Below the pieces are notes generated by a model that saw only the letters and a program-made list of their open reading frames with translations, was not told where the DNA came from and made no database searches. A DNA stretch of 64,000 bases from Ructibacterium sp965146665 (GTDB lineage Bacteria > Bacillota > Clostridia > Monoglobales > Monoglobaceae): contig CBCTHE010000001.1 in the NCBI GenBank assembly GCA_965146665.1, positions 248,001 to 312,000 of the forward strand, given 5' to 3'. The position numbers and the translations under genes were made by a program. The first letter of the stretch is position 1; each line of letters opens with the position of its first letter. Of this stretch, positions 8,957 through 17,662 are shown in pieces.

Positions 8957-9910
8957 TTATTGTGCTTTCATTGCAACCGCCGCTTTGGCCTTCTCCACAA
9001 TGGTCTTTGCATCCAGGCCATAGCGCTCCAGCAGAGGATAGGGCTTTCCGCTTCTGCCAAACACATCCTGTGTGCCCACGCGGAGCATGGGAACCGGAAC
9101 CGTCTCGCAGAGCACCTCCGCCACAGCGGATCCCAGCCCGCCCATGACATTGTGCTCCTCCGCGGTCACAATGGCGCCGGTCTCCTTGGCCGCCTTGACA
9201 ATCATATCACGGTCAATGGGCTTAATGGTGGCCATATTGACCACTCTCGCGCTGATCCCCTGCTCGGCAAGGCACTGCTTGGCCTCCATCGCCGCAGGAA
9301 CCAGAAGTCCGGTGCCAATCAGGGTCACATCCGTGCCGTCAGAGAGCTCCGCACCCTTGCCGATCTCAAACCGGTAGCTGTCATCAAAGATTACCGGAAC
9401 TGCCAGCCGGCCAAACCGCAGGTAGACGGGGCCATCATGCTCCATGGCGGCCTTGACCGCCAGCCGCGCCTCTGCTGCGTCAGCGGGGTTTAAGATCACC
9501 ATGCCCGGAATGGTGCGCATGATGCCGATATCCTCCAGGCATTGATGGGTGGCGCCGTCCTCACCGACTGAGATTCCCGCATGGGTGGCGCCGATCTTCA
9601 CATTCAGATGCGGATAGCCGATGGAGTTGCGGATCTGCTCAAAGGCCCGGCCAGCCGCAAACATGGCGAAGGAGCTGGCAAAAACCGTCTTGCCGCAGGC
9701 GGCAATGCCCGCGGCCGTGGACATCATGTTCCCCTCCGCAATTCCCATATTGATGAACCGCTCTGGATATGCCTTTTTAAAGCCCTCTGTCTTGGTGGAT
9801 TTGGAAAGATCCGCGTCCAGCACCACCAGTTTCTCGTCCGCACCGAATTCAACCAGCGCCTTTCCGTATGCTTCACGGGTTGCTATTTTTTCACCGATTT
9901 GATAACTCAT
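8957..9910 (-). CDS. Transketolase, C-terminal subunit
   Basis: 317 residues matching the pyrimidine-binding and C-terminal domains of transketolase, here a separate polypeptide. GIAEGNM carries the glutamate expected to activate thiamine diphosphate. With the N-terminal subunit it should move two-carbon ketol units between sugar phosphates in the non-oxidative pentose phosphate pathway. The start codon overlaps the N-subunit stop by four bases (ATGA) and follows GGGAGG, so the subunits are translated in step. Split transketolases are common in Clostridia and archaea. Pyruvate dehydrogenase E1-beta and DXS share the fold, but the partner gene and length favour transketolase. Confidence 0.93.
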   Translation of the reverse strand: MSYQIGEKIATREAYGKALVEFGADEKLVVLDADLSKSTKTEGFKKAYPERFINMGIAEGNMMSTAAGIAACGKTVFASSFAMFAAGRAFEQIRNSIGYPHLNVKIGATHAGISVGEDGATHQCLEDIGIMRTIPGMVILNPADAAEARLAVKAAMEHDGPVYLRFGRLAVPVIFDDSYRFEIGKGAELSDGTDVTLIGTGLLVPAAMEAKQCLAEQGISARVVNMATIKPIDRDMIVKAAKETGAIVTAEEHNVMGGLGSAVAEVLCETVPVPMLRVGTQDVFGRSGKPYPLLERYGLDAKTIVEKAKAAVAMKAQ

Positions 9911-10758
9911 TTCGCCGCACCTCCCAAATTCGCAAGATAAGCGTCAAGCTCCCGGATTCCCTGCTCATACTGCTCCTGATTTGGGGCCGCGCCATGCCAT
10001 CCCGCTTCGTTTTCCATATAGGACACGCCCTTGCCCTTGATGCTCCTGGCAAGAATCAGGGTCGGCTTTTCCTTGGTTTTTTTGGCCTCCTCCACAGCCG
10101 CCTCGATCTGGTTGAAATCATGGGCGTCAATGGGGATCACATGCCAGTTAAAGGCCTCAAATTTTTTATCAATGGGGGTGGGGTTCATAACCTGCGTCAC
10201 ATCCCCGTCAATCTGCAGACCGTTGAAATCCAGAAACGCCGTGAGATTGTCCAGCTTGTAATGTGCCGCGAACATCGCCGCCTCCCAGACCTGACCTTCC
10301 TCAATCTCGCCGTCGCCCAGCATAGTATAAACCCGGCAGCTCTTCCCATCCATTTTCCCGCTGACCGCCATGCCGCAGGCGGCGCTGATCCCCTGTCCCA
10401 GGGATCCGGTGGACATATCCACACCGTTGACGCCCTTCATATCCGGATGCCCCTGGAGATAGCTGTCAATATGCCGGAAGGTCTTGATATCCTCTTTGGG
10501 AATAAACCCCGCCTCAGCCAGCACACCGTACAAAGCCGGAGAGCAGTGGCCCTTGGAGAGGACAAACCGGTCCCTGTCCGGATTTTTCGCGTCCTCCGGC
10601 TTGACGTTCATCGCTTTAAAATACAAGTATGTAAGGATATCCGCCGCGGAGAGAGAACCGCCGGGATGTCCCGCACCCGCGCTGTAAACAGCCTCTAAAG
10701 CCATTTTCCGCACATGGGCCGCATGAATCTGTAATTCTTTTATCTGTTCTGCGTTCAT
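9907..10758 (-). CDS. Transketolase, N-terminal subunit
   Basis: 283 residues forming the thiamine-diphosphate diphosphate-binding half of transketolase. GHPGGSLS lies at 30-37, and GDG at 148-150 starts the Mg/TPP motif, which continues through EIEEGQVWEA. It pairs with the C-terminal subunit encoded immediately downstream with a four-base overlap. GGAGGT lies ten bases before the ATG. The gene follows the YitT-family gene by 73 bases, a gap that contains a short tandem repeat but no clear terminator, so it may be read from the cysE promoter. Confidence 0.93.
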   Translation of the reverse strand: MNAEQIKELQIHAAHVRKMALEAVYSAGAGHPGGSLSAADILTYLYFKAMNVKPEDAKNPDRDRFVLSKGHCSPALYGVLAEAGFIPKEDIKTFRHIDSYLQGHPDMKGVNGVDMSTGSLGQGISAACGMAVSGKMDGKSCRVYTMLGDGEIEEGQVWEAAMFAAHYKLDNLTAFLDFNGLQIDGDVTQVMNPTPIDKKFEAFNWHVIPIDAHDFNQIEAAVEEAKKTKEKPTLILARSIKGKGVSYMENEAGWHGAAPNQEQYEQGIRELDAYLANLGGAAK

Positions 10759-10792
10759 GAAAATTTTTACCTCCGTTCAATGAATATGTGTA

Positions 10793-10828
10793 TATGTGTT
10801 TTATTTTTTCTATGTGTTTTATTTTTTC
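10793..10828. repeat. Perfect 18-bp tandem duplication
   Basis: The 18-base unit starting TATGTGTTTT occurs twice in a row (10793-10810 and 10811-10828), directly after the YitT stop and before the transketolase ribosome binding site. It looks like a replication-slippage duplication. On the transcribed strand it gives two A-rich tracts. Confidence 0.9.
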
Positions 10829-10831
10829 GGT

Positions 10832-11668
10832 TCAAATTCCCTTAAAGCCCTTGCCCAGCACCTCGCGGGCGTCTGAGATAATCACAAAGGCCTCCTGGTC
10901 GATCTCCTGCACCACCCGCTTCAGCTTCGGAAGCTCAAACTTCCGGATGACGCAGAGCAGAACCCGCTTGTTCCGCCCGGTATACATGGAGACGGATTCC
11001 AGACCCGTAACCCCGCGGTGCATACGGTCAAACACCCCCTGCGCGATTGCGCCGGACTGGTCAGAGACAATATAGACCATACTCGCGTAATCCACACCGG
11101 CCAGCATTGTGTCCACCACATTGCTGGTTACAAACAGCGTCAGCGAGGAGTACAGGATAACCTCCCAGCGGCCGAACACCAGTCCCGCGGTCAGAATCAC
11201 CACGCCGTCGATGATCAGGAAAAACTGGCCGATGGAAAATGCCTGGAACCTCTTTTTGAACACCAGCGCCAGAATATCCGTGCCGCCGGTGGTTCCGCCA
11301 ACCCGGAGCACAAGCCCAAGACCGAGCCCCATGCCGGCGCCGCCGAAAACAGACGCCAAAATGATGTCATTGGTAATGGCCGGCACCCAGGCAAACGCCT
11401 GGGTGGAAACCGACAGGGACAGGGTTCCCAGCAGGGAATAAAACAGAAACTTCCTGCTGAAATTCAGGGTTCCCACAATAAAGATCGGAATGTTGATCAG
11501 CAGGATCAAAATACCCACGCTGATTCCGGTCAGATGATTGACAATGGTGGCGAGACCGCCCACGCCCCCCGCCGCGATGTGCGACGGAACCAGAAACAGA
11601 TCCAGCGACGCCCCCATGATGCCCGCCCCAACGACGGTGAATAAACCCTTTTTAATCTTGCCGTACAT
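10832..11668 (-). CDS. YitT family integral membrane protein
   Basis: 278 residues: an N-terminal block of about five to six hydrophobic helices (roughly 10-200), then a soluble C-terminal domain of the DUF2179 type (about 200-278) with RNKRVLLCVI and IDQEAFVIIS. This order is that of the YitT family of Firmicutes. The transported or bound molecule is not established. AGGAGTGAGG precedes the ATG. It sits between mrnC and the transketolase pair in the same orientation with a 38-base gap upstream, so co-transcription is likely, though no functional link is obvious. Confidence 0.88.
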   Translation of the reverse strand: MYGKIKKGLFTVVGAGIMGASLDLFLVPSHIAAGGVGGLATIVNHLTGISVGILILLINIPIFIVGTLNFSRKFLFYSLLGTLSLSVSTQAFAWVPAITNDIILASVFGGAGMGLGLGLVLRVGGTTGGTDILALVFKKRFQAFSIGQFFLIIDGVVILTAGLVFGRWEVILYSSLTLFVTSNVVDTMLAGVDYASMVYIVSDQSGAIAQGVFDRMHRGVTGLESVSMYTGRNKRVLLCVIRKFELPKLKRVVQEIDQEAFVIISDAREVLGKGFKGI

Positions 11669-11706
11669 AACCTCACTCCTGTTCTGATGATATGTACGGG
11701 CCAGGC

Positions 11707-12108
11707 TCAGCGGAACAGACGGCGCATAAGCTGTGAGATCCGTTCCGTGTCATTCTTTAAGTAAAGGTACCCAATCAAGGCCTCAATACCGGTGGCAATC
11801 CGGTAATCTGAAACCTCCGCGTTCTTGGGCGCATGGGACTTTGTGTTCCGTCCCCTGTGAAACACCGCAGTTTCTTCCTCGGTTAGCATACCCTCAATTC
11901 TATAATAAAATTCAGCCTGCGCCTTTGCGCAGACAAATTTTGTCGCTGTCTTATGCAGGGCGTTCACCCTGTGATCCGCCTGCCGGATCAGATAACTGCG
12001 CACATAAAGCTCATACACGCAGTCACCCACATAGGCCAGCGTCAGGGCCCCGTATTGATTCGGGGCGAGAAACTGTCCTTCAAAGCTCTCTTTTATTTCA
12101 TCCAGCAT
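11707..12108 (-). CDS. mrnC: Mini-ribonuclease III
   Basis: 133 residues forming a single RNase III-type catalytic domain without the double-stranded RNA binding domain. The conserved acidic signature is present: LAYVGDCVYELYVR near residues 24-37, and a second acidic helix in ATGIEALIGYLYL. In Bacillus this enzyme matures 23S rRNA termini. GAAGGAT precedes the ATG. It directly follows cysS by 31 bases; a cysE-cysS-mrnC order is typical of Firmicutes and supports the call. Confidence 0.95.
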   Translation of the reverse strand: MLDEIKESFEGQFLAPNQYGALTLAYVGDCVYELYVRSYLIRQADHRVNALHKTATKFVCAKAQAEFYYRIEGMLTEEETAVFHRGRNTKSHAPKNAEVSDYRIATGIEALIGYLYLKNDTERISQLMRRLFR

Positions 12109-12139
12109 AGTATATCCTTCCTCCGGCCTCTGCCAGAGT

Positions 12140-13558
12140 CTATATTTTTGTCAGCTGCTGACCCTGCGGGGTGTCCTTGACCGCATATCCCAATTCCTTC
12201 AGCTGGTCGCGGATGGCGTCCGAAGCCGCCCAGTCCCTGTTTTTCCGGGCCTGTGCCCGCTCTTCCAGCATTTCCCCGACCTCTGCCGGGATTTCGCTGT
12301 CCGCCTTCCGCTCAAGCAGGCCCAAGACGCTGCCCAGCTCCCGGATGGCGCCCGTCACAGCCGCAATGACCGGCTTTGCCGTTCCACTCTCCGCTGTGAT
12401 GAACTTGTTGGCATCCGCCACAATTTCAAAGATCACGGAGATGGCGTCCGCTGTATTCAAATCGTCGTCCATGGCCCGGATAAACTTTTCGCGGTAGGCA
12501 TGAAGGCTCTGCACAAAGGCGGCCTCCGCCTCTGTCAGCTCCCGCTCCGGCGCGTTTTCCAGAAAGAAATCCATGGAATCCAGACAGGTATAGATCCGTT
12601 CCAGACTGGATTTCGCGGCCTCCATCAAATCCTTGCTGAAATTGATCGGGCTCCGGTAATGGGCGGAGAGCATAAAGAAACGGATCACCTCATAGTCAAA
12701 TTCCTTTGCCACATCCCGGACCGTAAAGAAATTCCCAAGGGACTTCGACATCTTTCGGTTATCCACGTTGATATAGCCGTTGTGAATCCAGTAATTGGAA
12801 AACTGACAGCAGTTCGCCGCCTCGCTCTGGGCAATTTCGTTCTCATGGTGGGGAAAAATCAAATCCTGCCCGCCGCTGTGAATGTCAATGGTCTTGCCCA
12901 GATAGGTGTTGGCCATGGCGCTGCACTCAATGTGCCAGCCCGGCCGCCCCATGCCCCACGGGCTCTCCCAGGCCGGTTCACCCGGCTTCTGTTTTTTCCA
13001 GAGGGCGAAATCCATGGGATCCCTCTTATCCTCATTCACGTCGATCCGCGCGCCGCTCTCCAGATCCTCCAGGGGCTGATGGGAAAGTTTCCCGTATGCA
13101 CCGAACTTTTTCGTGCTGTAATAAACGTCGCCGTCCACATCATAGGCATACCCCTGATCAATCAGGGTTTGAATGATCTCAATGATGGAGTCTATATTCT
13201 CCGTCGCTCTGGGATGCACGGTCGCGGGGCGGATTCCCAGTCCCTTTGCGTCCGTATAGTATTCCGCGATATACTGGTCGGCCAGCTCCTTGACCGTAAT
13301 ACCAAGCTCGTTTGCCTTATTGATCATCTTATCGTCAATATCTGTGAAATTCTGCACAAATTTAACCGCATAGCCCTTATACTCCAGATAGCGGCGCAGG
13401 GTATCGAACAGGATAAACGGCCGCGCGTTTCCAATATGGAAAAAGTTATACACAGTGGGCCCGCAGGAATACATCCTGACCTTGCCGGGCTCAATAGGGA
13501 TGAACTCCTGTTTTTCCCGGGTCAGGGTATTATACAGATAAAGCTTCGTATCAATCAT
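12140..13558 (-). CDS. cysS: Cysteinyl-tRNA synthetase
   Basis: 472 residues from the ATG at 13558. It charges tRNA-Cys with cysteine in the cytosol. It is a class I synthetase with Cys32 of the zinc site, HIGN at 41-44 (the HIGH motif), and KMSKS near residue 270. A longer in-frame reading up to 13840 exists, but those extra codons lie inside cysE in another frame and show no family similarity. GGAGGAATT precedes the chosen ATG. The start overlaps the cysE stop by eight bases, so the two cysteine genes are translationally coupled. Confidence 0.97.
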   Translation of the reverse strand: MIDTKLYLYNTLTREKQEFIPIEPGKVRMYSCGPTVYNFFHIGNARPFILFDTLRRYLEYKGYAVKFVQNFTDIDDKMINKANELGITVKELADQYIAEYYTDAKGLGIRPATVHPRATENIDSIIEIIQTLIDQGYAYDVDGDVYYSTKKFGAYGKLSHQPLEDLESGARIDVNEDKRDPMDFALWKKQKPGEPAWESPWGMGRPGWHIECSAMANTYLGKTIDIHSGGQDLIFPHHENEIAQSEAANCCQFSNYWIHNGYINVDNRKMSKSLGNFFTVRDVAKEFDYEVIRFFMLSAHYRSPINFSKDLMEAAKSSLERIYTCLDSMDFFLENAPERELTEAEAAFVQSLHAYREKFIRAMDDDLNTADAISVIFEIVADANKFITAESGTAKPVIAAVTGAIRELGSVLGLLERKADSEIPAEVGEMLEERAQARKNRDWAASDAIRDQLKELGYAVKDTPQGQQLTKI

Positions 13559-14222
13559 GGTCCAATTCCTCCAATTTATGTTTGATTCTCTCCATCTCCG
13601 CACGGAGACTGCAAAGCTCCATGGAAACCGGATCGGGAATATGTATCTGGTCCAGATCAGCCACCGGCTGCAGTGCCGGAGCCGCGGGCGCAACCCGCTT
13701 GTTGTCCCGCTTGACAATGTGGGCCGGCACGCCGACGCAGGTGCTGTTCGGCGGAATCTCATTGAGCACCACCGCATTGGCCGCGACCTTGCTGTTCTCC
13801 CCCACGGTAAAAGGGCCGAGTATCTTTGCGCCGCTTCCAATGGTCACATTCCTGCCGATGGTCGGGTGGCGCTTCCCCTTGTCCTTTCCGGTACCGCCCA
13901 GGGTAACCCCCTGATAGATGGTACAGTGGTCGCCCACGACCGCAGTCTCGCCGATGACCACACCCATGCCATGGTCAATAAACACGCCCTTGCCGATCTG
14001 CGCCGCCGGATGAATCTCAATCCCGGTCTTCTTCCGGGTGTGCTTGGAGACCCAGTCCGCCAGAAAATGGTGCCCCCGGCCGTCAAGCCAGTGGGCAATC
14101 CGGTAATTGATAATAGCCCGGACTCCAGGGTACAGGAAAAAGACCTGGGCTCTGGTCCGGGCTGCGGGGTCGCGCTCAAATACAATATTAACTTCTTCTT
14201 TGATGAGTGAGAAAACTCCCAT
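13551..14222 (-). CDS. cysE: Serine O-acetyltransferase
   Basis: 223 residues. It acetylates L-serine with acetyl-CoA, the first step of cysteine synthesis. An N-terminal helical part is followed by the left-handed beta-helix of hexapeptide repeats (about 60-165), with IDHGMGVVIGETAVVGD and the GGTGK loop. The C-terminal 50 residues are a less conserved tail with a short coiled coil. It is the first gene of a probable operon with cysS, linking cysteine supply to its use in tRNA charging. A strong promoter lies 98 bases upstream. I see no T-box in the leader. Confidence 0.95.
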   Translation of the reverse strand: MGVFSLIKEEVNIVFERDPAARTRAQVFFLYPGVRAIINYRIAHWLDGRGHHFLADWVSKHTRKKTGIEIHPAAQIGKGVFIDHGMGVVIGETAVVGDHCTIYQGVTLGGTGKDKGKRHPTIGRNVTIGSGAKILGPFTVGENSKVAANAVVLNEIPPNSTCVGVPAHIVKRDNKRVAPAAPALQPVADLDQIHIPDPVSMELCSLRAEMERIKHKLEELDHD

Positions 14223-14319
14223 AGAAAACTTCCCTTTAAAATGATAAGAGCATGTGCCGGCCCAGGGTATCCCGCGGCCGCAAGCCGCCCCGGCAGGCCG
14301 TTCAAACTCAGCTGGTAAT

Positions 14320-14348
14320 ATTATAACCTATTTTTCTCCCAGAGTAAA
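14320..14348 (-). promoter_or_regulatory. Sigma-A promoter for cysE operon
   Basis: Minus strand: -35 TTTACT (14343-14348), 17-base spacer, -10 TATAAT (14320-14325), about 98 bases before the cysE ATG. Confidence 0.75.
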
Positions 14349-14372
14349 GGGTATTCTGATAAATATTTCATC

Positions 14373-14401
14373 TTGATTTTTTAAATTTTATAGCATATAA
14401 T
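14373..14401 (+). promoter_or_regulatory. Sigma-A promoter for the HD gene
   Basis: TTGATT (14373-14378), 17 bases, TATAAT (14396-14401), about 115 bases before the ATG at 14517. It is back to back with the cysE promoter; the two -35 boxes are 24 bases apart. Confidence 0.75.
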
Positions 14402-14516
14402 ATGAATAAAAGGATTGATCTGTGAAACACTGCGCCGGAATTTGTTCCGGACGGTGCGGGATTGCCGGCGGCATATCCCGGCAGTAAAAAATAGACACAA
14501 TTTAAGGTGGTAAAAA

Positions 14517-15011
14517 ATGGTCAGTAATGCCAGTAAAAAGTATGAAGAATATGCTTCACTTGTTCAGGACCTGCTTGACGCCCCAGAGGTGCTCCGCCTG
14601 GATTGGTGCCGTCATCATTACGGGGTCTCCCGTATGCGGCACTCCATCAATGTCTCCTATTACAGCTTTGTGATCTGCAAGAAACTGCATATGGACTATC
14701 GGGCTGTGGCCCGGGCGGGACTGCTTCACGACCTGTTCCATTATCAGTGTAAGGAAAAGCGGTTTGGCATGTTCCGGCACGCCGCCATCCACCCCAAGCT
14801 GGCCCTGCGCAACGCAGAGCGGCTCACAGAGCTCTCTGAGCTGGAAAAGGACATCATCACAAAGCATATGTGGCTTTGCAGTACGGCAATTCCCAAGTAC
14901 AAGGAATCCTATGTGGTTTCTCTGGTGGACAAATACAGCGCGGTCTATGAAGCGCTTTACGGGGTCTATAAAAAGCTGTACACCAAGTGTACGGCTCAGG
15001 TCCAGGCCTGA
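14517..15011 (+). CDS. HD domain phosphohydrolase, small
   Basis: 164 residues. It has the metal-binding pattern of the HD superfamily: the first His in RMRHSINVS (near 42), the HD pair in LLHDLFHY (near 73), a His in KHMW and a late Asp in LVDKYSA (near 140). HD proteins hydrolyse phosphate esters, often nucleotides, but the substrate here cannot be told. No membrane segment is seen. AAGGTGGT lies five bases before the ATG, and a good promoter is upstream. A lipoprotein gene follows 72 bases later on the same strand. Confidence 0.85.
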   Translation: MVSNASKKYEEYASLVQDLLDAPEVLRLDWCRHHYGVSRMRHSINVSYYSFVICKKLHMDYRAVARAGLLHDLFHYQCKEKRFGMFRHAAIHPKLALRNAERLTELSELEKDIITKHMWLCSTAIPKYKESYVVSLVDKYSAVYEALYGVYKKLYTKCTAQVQA

Positions 15012-15083
15012 TCGCACGGCGCTTTTCTTCATACCGACATACCCCTACCAACGATAATCTATTCTACGAAAGGATGACCCTCT

Positions 15084-15515
15084 TTGAAAAAAAACATTGT
15101 TTTCATCTCTGTCTCCCTTGCCGCCGTCCTGCTGATGGCAGGCTGCGGCAAGGATAAAGCCGCAGATCCAAAGTCCTCTGCAAAACCGACGGCAACCCCG
15201 GCGGCCACAGCCACGGCAACGCCTGTGCCCTCTGCAGCCGTATCTGCGCCAGCGGCCACAGCTCCTGCACAGTCAGGTAAAACGGCCGCGCCAAAGGCCT
15301 CCGCCCCCGCGCCCGCCAAGGACACCAGGGACAGCGAATCGGCCCAGCGTGCGGAAATCGCCAAACTGATCAAGGATGCAGAGGAACTCATTGAAGAAGG
15401 ACTCACAGACGATGCAAACATGACGCTTCGGGACCTGCGTTCCAAAGATCTGACAGAAGAAGAGAAAAAACAGGTGGACGAGCTTCAGGGCAAGCTGGTC
15501 AAGATCAGCGATTAG
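15084..15515 (+). CDS. Small lipoprotein with Ala/Pro-rich stalk
   Basis: 143 residues from a TTG start; AAAGGATG lies about ten bases upstream and no ATG fits the frame. A signal peptide ends in the lipobox LMAGC with the lipidated Cys at 21. Residues 22-82 are an Ala/Thr/Pro/Lys-rich linker likely to span the cell wall. The C-terminal 60 residues form an acidic helical segment (AEIAKLIKDAEELIEEGLTD) ending close to a bidirectional terminator. It should be anchored on the outer face of the membrane. The function is unknown. Confidence 0.8.
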   Translation: MKKNIVFISVSLAAVLLMAGCGKDKAADPKSSAKPTATPAATATATPVPSAAVSAPAATAPAQSGKTAAPKASAPAPAKDTRDSESAQRAEIAKLIKDAEELIEEGLTDDANMTLRDLRSKDLTEEEKKQVDELQGKLVKISD

Positions 15516-15525
15516 CCTTACCTGC

Positions 15526-15554
15526 AAAAGACCGCGGCATCGCCGCGGTCTTTT
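15526..15554. terminator. Bidirectional terminator between the lipoprotein gene and recG
   Basis: A perfect 12-bp stem (15526-15537 with 15543-15554) with a five-base loop, flanked by A and T tracts on both sides. It serves the plus-strand lipoprotein gene and the minus-strand recG, which converge here. Confidence 0.9.
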
Positions 15555-15607
15555 TATATGATGCCGGCCTGTCTTTCCCGAAGGGCCGACATGGCTCTCT
15601 TTTCCTT

Positions 15608-17659
15608 TTAATTCAGAATTCCGCCGGCCTTCCGGAAGGTCTCGTCCACCTGCTTCCGCAAAGAAGCCATAGTTTGGTTCTCCAGTCCCGGATCGTGCTT
15701 CAGCACGATTGCCGCGGCGGCCTGCGCATCCTTAAGCAGCTGCATATCTGTGACAAAATCTCCGATCCGCGTCTCCGGCAGGCCGTGCTGGCGAGTCCCC
15801 AAAAATTCACCCGGCCCCCGAAGCTCCAGATCCTTCTCCGCGATCTGAAAGCCGTCGTCTGTTTCGCACATGACCCGCATACGCTGCTGTGCAAAGGTGC
15901 CGCCGCTGGCGCAGAACAGGATACAATAGGACTGCCATTCGCCCCGGCCGACCCGGCCCCGCAGCTGGTGCAGCTGGGACAGGCCAAACCGCTCCGCGTT
16001 CTCAATGACCATCACGCTGGCGTTGGGGACATCGACGCCCACCTCAATGACCGTGGTGGATACCAGCGCCTCAATCTCGCCGCGGGCAAACCGCTCCATA
16101 ACCGCCTCTTTCTCCTGGGATTTCATGCGTCCGTGCAGGGCTTCCACCCGCCGGTTCCGATAGGCTCCTTTTTTCAGCTTTTCCAGATACGCCTCCACAG
16201 CATTGGCCTCTATGACCTCAGATTCTTCAATCAGCGGACAGATGAAATAGGCCTGCCGCCCCTCGTCCAGCTGTTTGAGCACAAAGCTGTCCACCCGGCT
16301 CCGCTTTCCCTCGTCCACAGCAAGGGTCTCTATCTTCTTTCGGCCGGCTGGGAGCTCATCAATGACGGACACATCCAAATCCCCGTACAGGATCAGGGAC
16401 AGGGTCCGGGGAATGGGGGTGGCAGTCATGACAAGGGTGTGGACCTTCTCGCTTTTTCCAGACAGAGCCGTCCGCTGTCGAACGCCGAAGCGGTGCTGTT
16501 CGTCGGTGATGGCCAGACCCAGACAATGGAATTCCACCTTGTCCACGATCAGGGAATGGGTCCCCACGACAATTCCCGCCGTACCGTCTGCAATCATCTG
16601 GAGATTATAGTTCCGCTCCGCGGCCTTCTGACCGCCGCTCAGAAAGGCTACGGTGACAGACCAGGGCGCGAACAGCTTTTTCAGATTCTCATAGTGCTGC
16701 CGGGCCAGAATCTCCGTGGGCGCCATCATGGCGGCCTGAAAGCCGGACCGGACCGCCGCGTACATGACCGCGGCCGCGACAACCGTCTTGCCGGAGCCCA
16801 CATCCCCCTGCACCAGCCTGTTCATGGGAATGTCCCGCCGCAGGTCCGCGCTGATCTCATTGATGACCCGCTTCTGGGCATAGGTCAGGGCAAAGGGCAG
16901 TTCTGCCGCAAAGTCCGCAATGCACTTGACGTTATCAAACCGGGGCGCCTTGCCGGCACGCCGCTGTTCCTTGACCATGCCGATCCCGATCTGGAGGATA
17001 AAGAATTCCTCAAAGGCCAGCCGGCGCCGGGCCTCCTCAAAGGTATCAAAGTCATCCGGCTCATGGACCTGCCGAATTGCCCGCTCAACGGGCATCAGGC
17101 TGTAGGCCTCCCGGATGGGCGGGGGCAGGACATCCGGCATTGGCTCAGTCAAAAGCTCCAGCGCGTTCTGCACCGCGTCCCGGATATGCCGCTGACTCAG
17201 ACCGGCCGTACAGGGATAGACCGGGATAATCTTGCCGGTCTTGCTGCCCGCCCGCTCCTGATTCTCGGTCACCGGGTTGATCATCTCCGGAATCCGGCCG
17301 CGAAAGCTCACCTTGCCGAACAGAATAAAATCCTCTGCGCCGCGCAGCATCTTTTCCGCATAAGGCGCGTTGAACCAGGTGGCGGTCAGCACGCCGGTCC
17401 CGTCTGTCATACGGGCCTGTGTCACCCGCGCGCCGGTCCGGGCGCGGAAGCTCCTGATTCCGCCCCCCAGGGACACCCGCACACACACGCTCTCCCCCTC
17501 CTGCAAATCCGCAACCTCCCGGATGTCGGTCCGGTCCTCATAGCCCCGGGGCAGATGGCAGAGCAGATCCTGTATAGTGAACACGCCAAGCTTGTGAAAC
17601 AGCTCGGCGCGTTTTTCTCCTATTCCCTTCAGATAACGAATACTGTCACTCAGTTTCAT
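15608..17659 (-). CDS. recG: ATP-dependent DNA helicase RecG
   Basis: 683 residues, the usual length. It reverses and remodels stalled replication forks and branch-migrates recombination intermediates. An N-terminal wedge/OB domain (with YLKGIGEKRAELF near residue 10) is followed by superfamily 2 helicase motifs: Walker A GDVGSGKT near 287, DEQH near 385, TATPIPRTL, and a C-terminal QLRGRVGRG. It is the last gene of a group with yloU and yloV homologues, as in Bacillus, and begins three bases after the preceding stop. A strong terminator follows. Confidence 0.97.
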   Translation of the reverse strand: MKLSDSIRYLKGIGEKRAELFHKLGVFTIQDLLCHLPRGYEDRTDIREVADLQEGESVCVRVSLGGGIRSFRARTGARVTQARMTDGTGVLTATWFNAPYAEKMLRGAEDFILFGKVSFRGRIPEMINPVTENQERAGSKTGKIIPVYPCTAGLSQRHIRDAVQNALELLTEPMPDVLPPPIREAYSLMPVERAIRQVHEPDDFDTFEEARRRLAFEEFFILQIGIGMVKEQRRAGKAPRFDNVKCIADFAAELPFALTYAQKRVINEISADLRRDIPMNRLVQGDVGSGKTVVAAAVMYAAVRSGFQAAMMAPTEILARQHYENLKKLFAPWSVTVAFLSGGQKAAERNYNLQMIADGTAGIVVGTHSLIVDKVEFHCLGLAITDEQHRFGVRQRTALSGKSEKVHTLVMTATPIPRTLSLILYGDLDVSVIDELPAGRKKIETLAVDEGKRSRVDSFVLKQLDEGRQAYFICPLIEESEVIEANAVEAYLEKLKKGAYRNRRVEALHGRMKSQEKEAVMERFARGEIEALVSTTVIEVGVDVPNASVMVIENAERFGLSQLHQLRGRVGRGEWQSYCILFCASGGTFAQQRMRVMCETDDGFQIAEKDLELRGPGEFLGTRQHGLPETRIGDFVTDMQLLKDAQAAAAIVLKHDPGLENQTMASLRKQVDETFRKAGGILN

Positions 17660-17662
17660 GTT

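Noticed and set aside
8611..9000. Long plus-strand frames across the transketolase and signalling genes
   Set aside because: They are antisense shadows of strong minus-strand genes, typical of GC-rich coding DNA.
13559..13840. N-terminal extension of cysS
   Set aside because: The added 94 codons are a shadow of cysE; the ATG at 13558 has a good site and the family N-terminus.
14223..14516. T-box or cysteine riboswitch before cysE, and T-box before proS
   Set aside because: No T-box sequence or antiterminator pair was found; both leaders are short after the predicted start.
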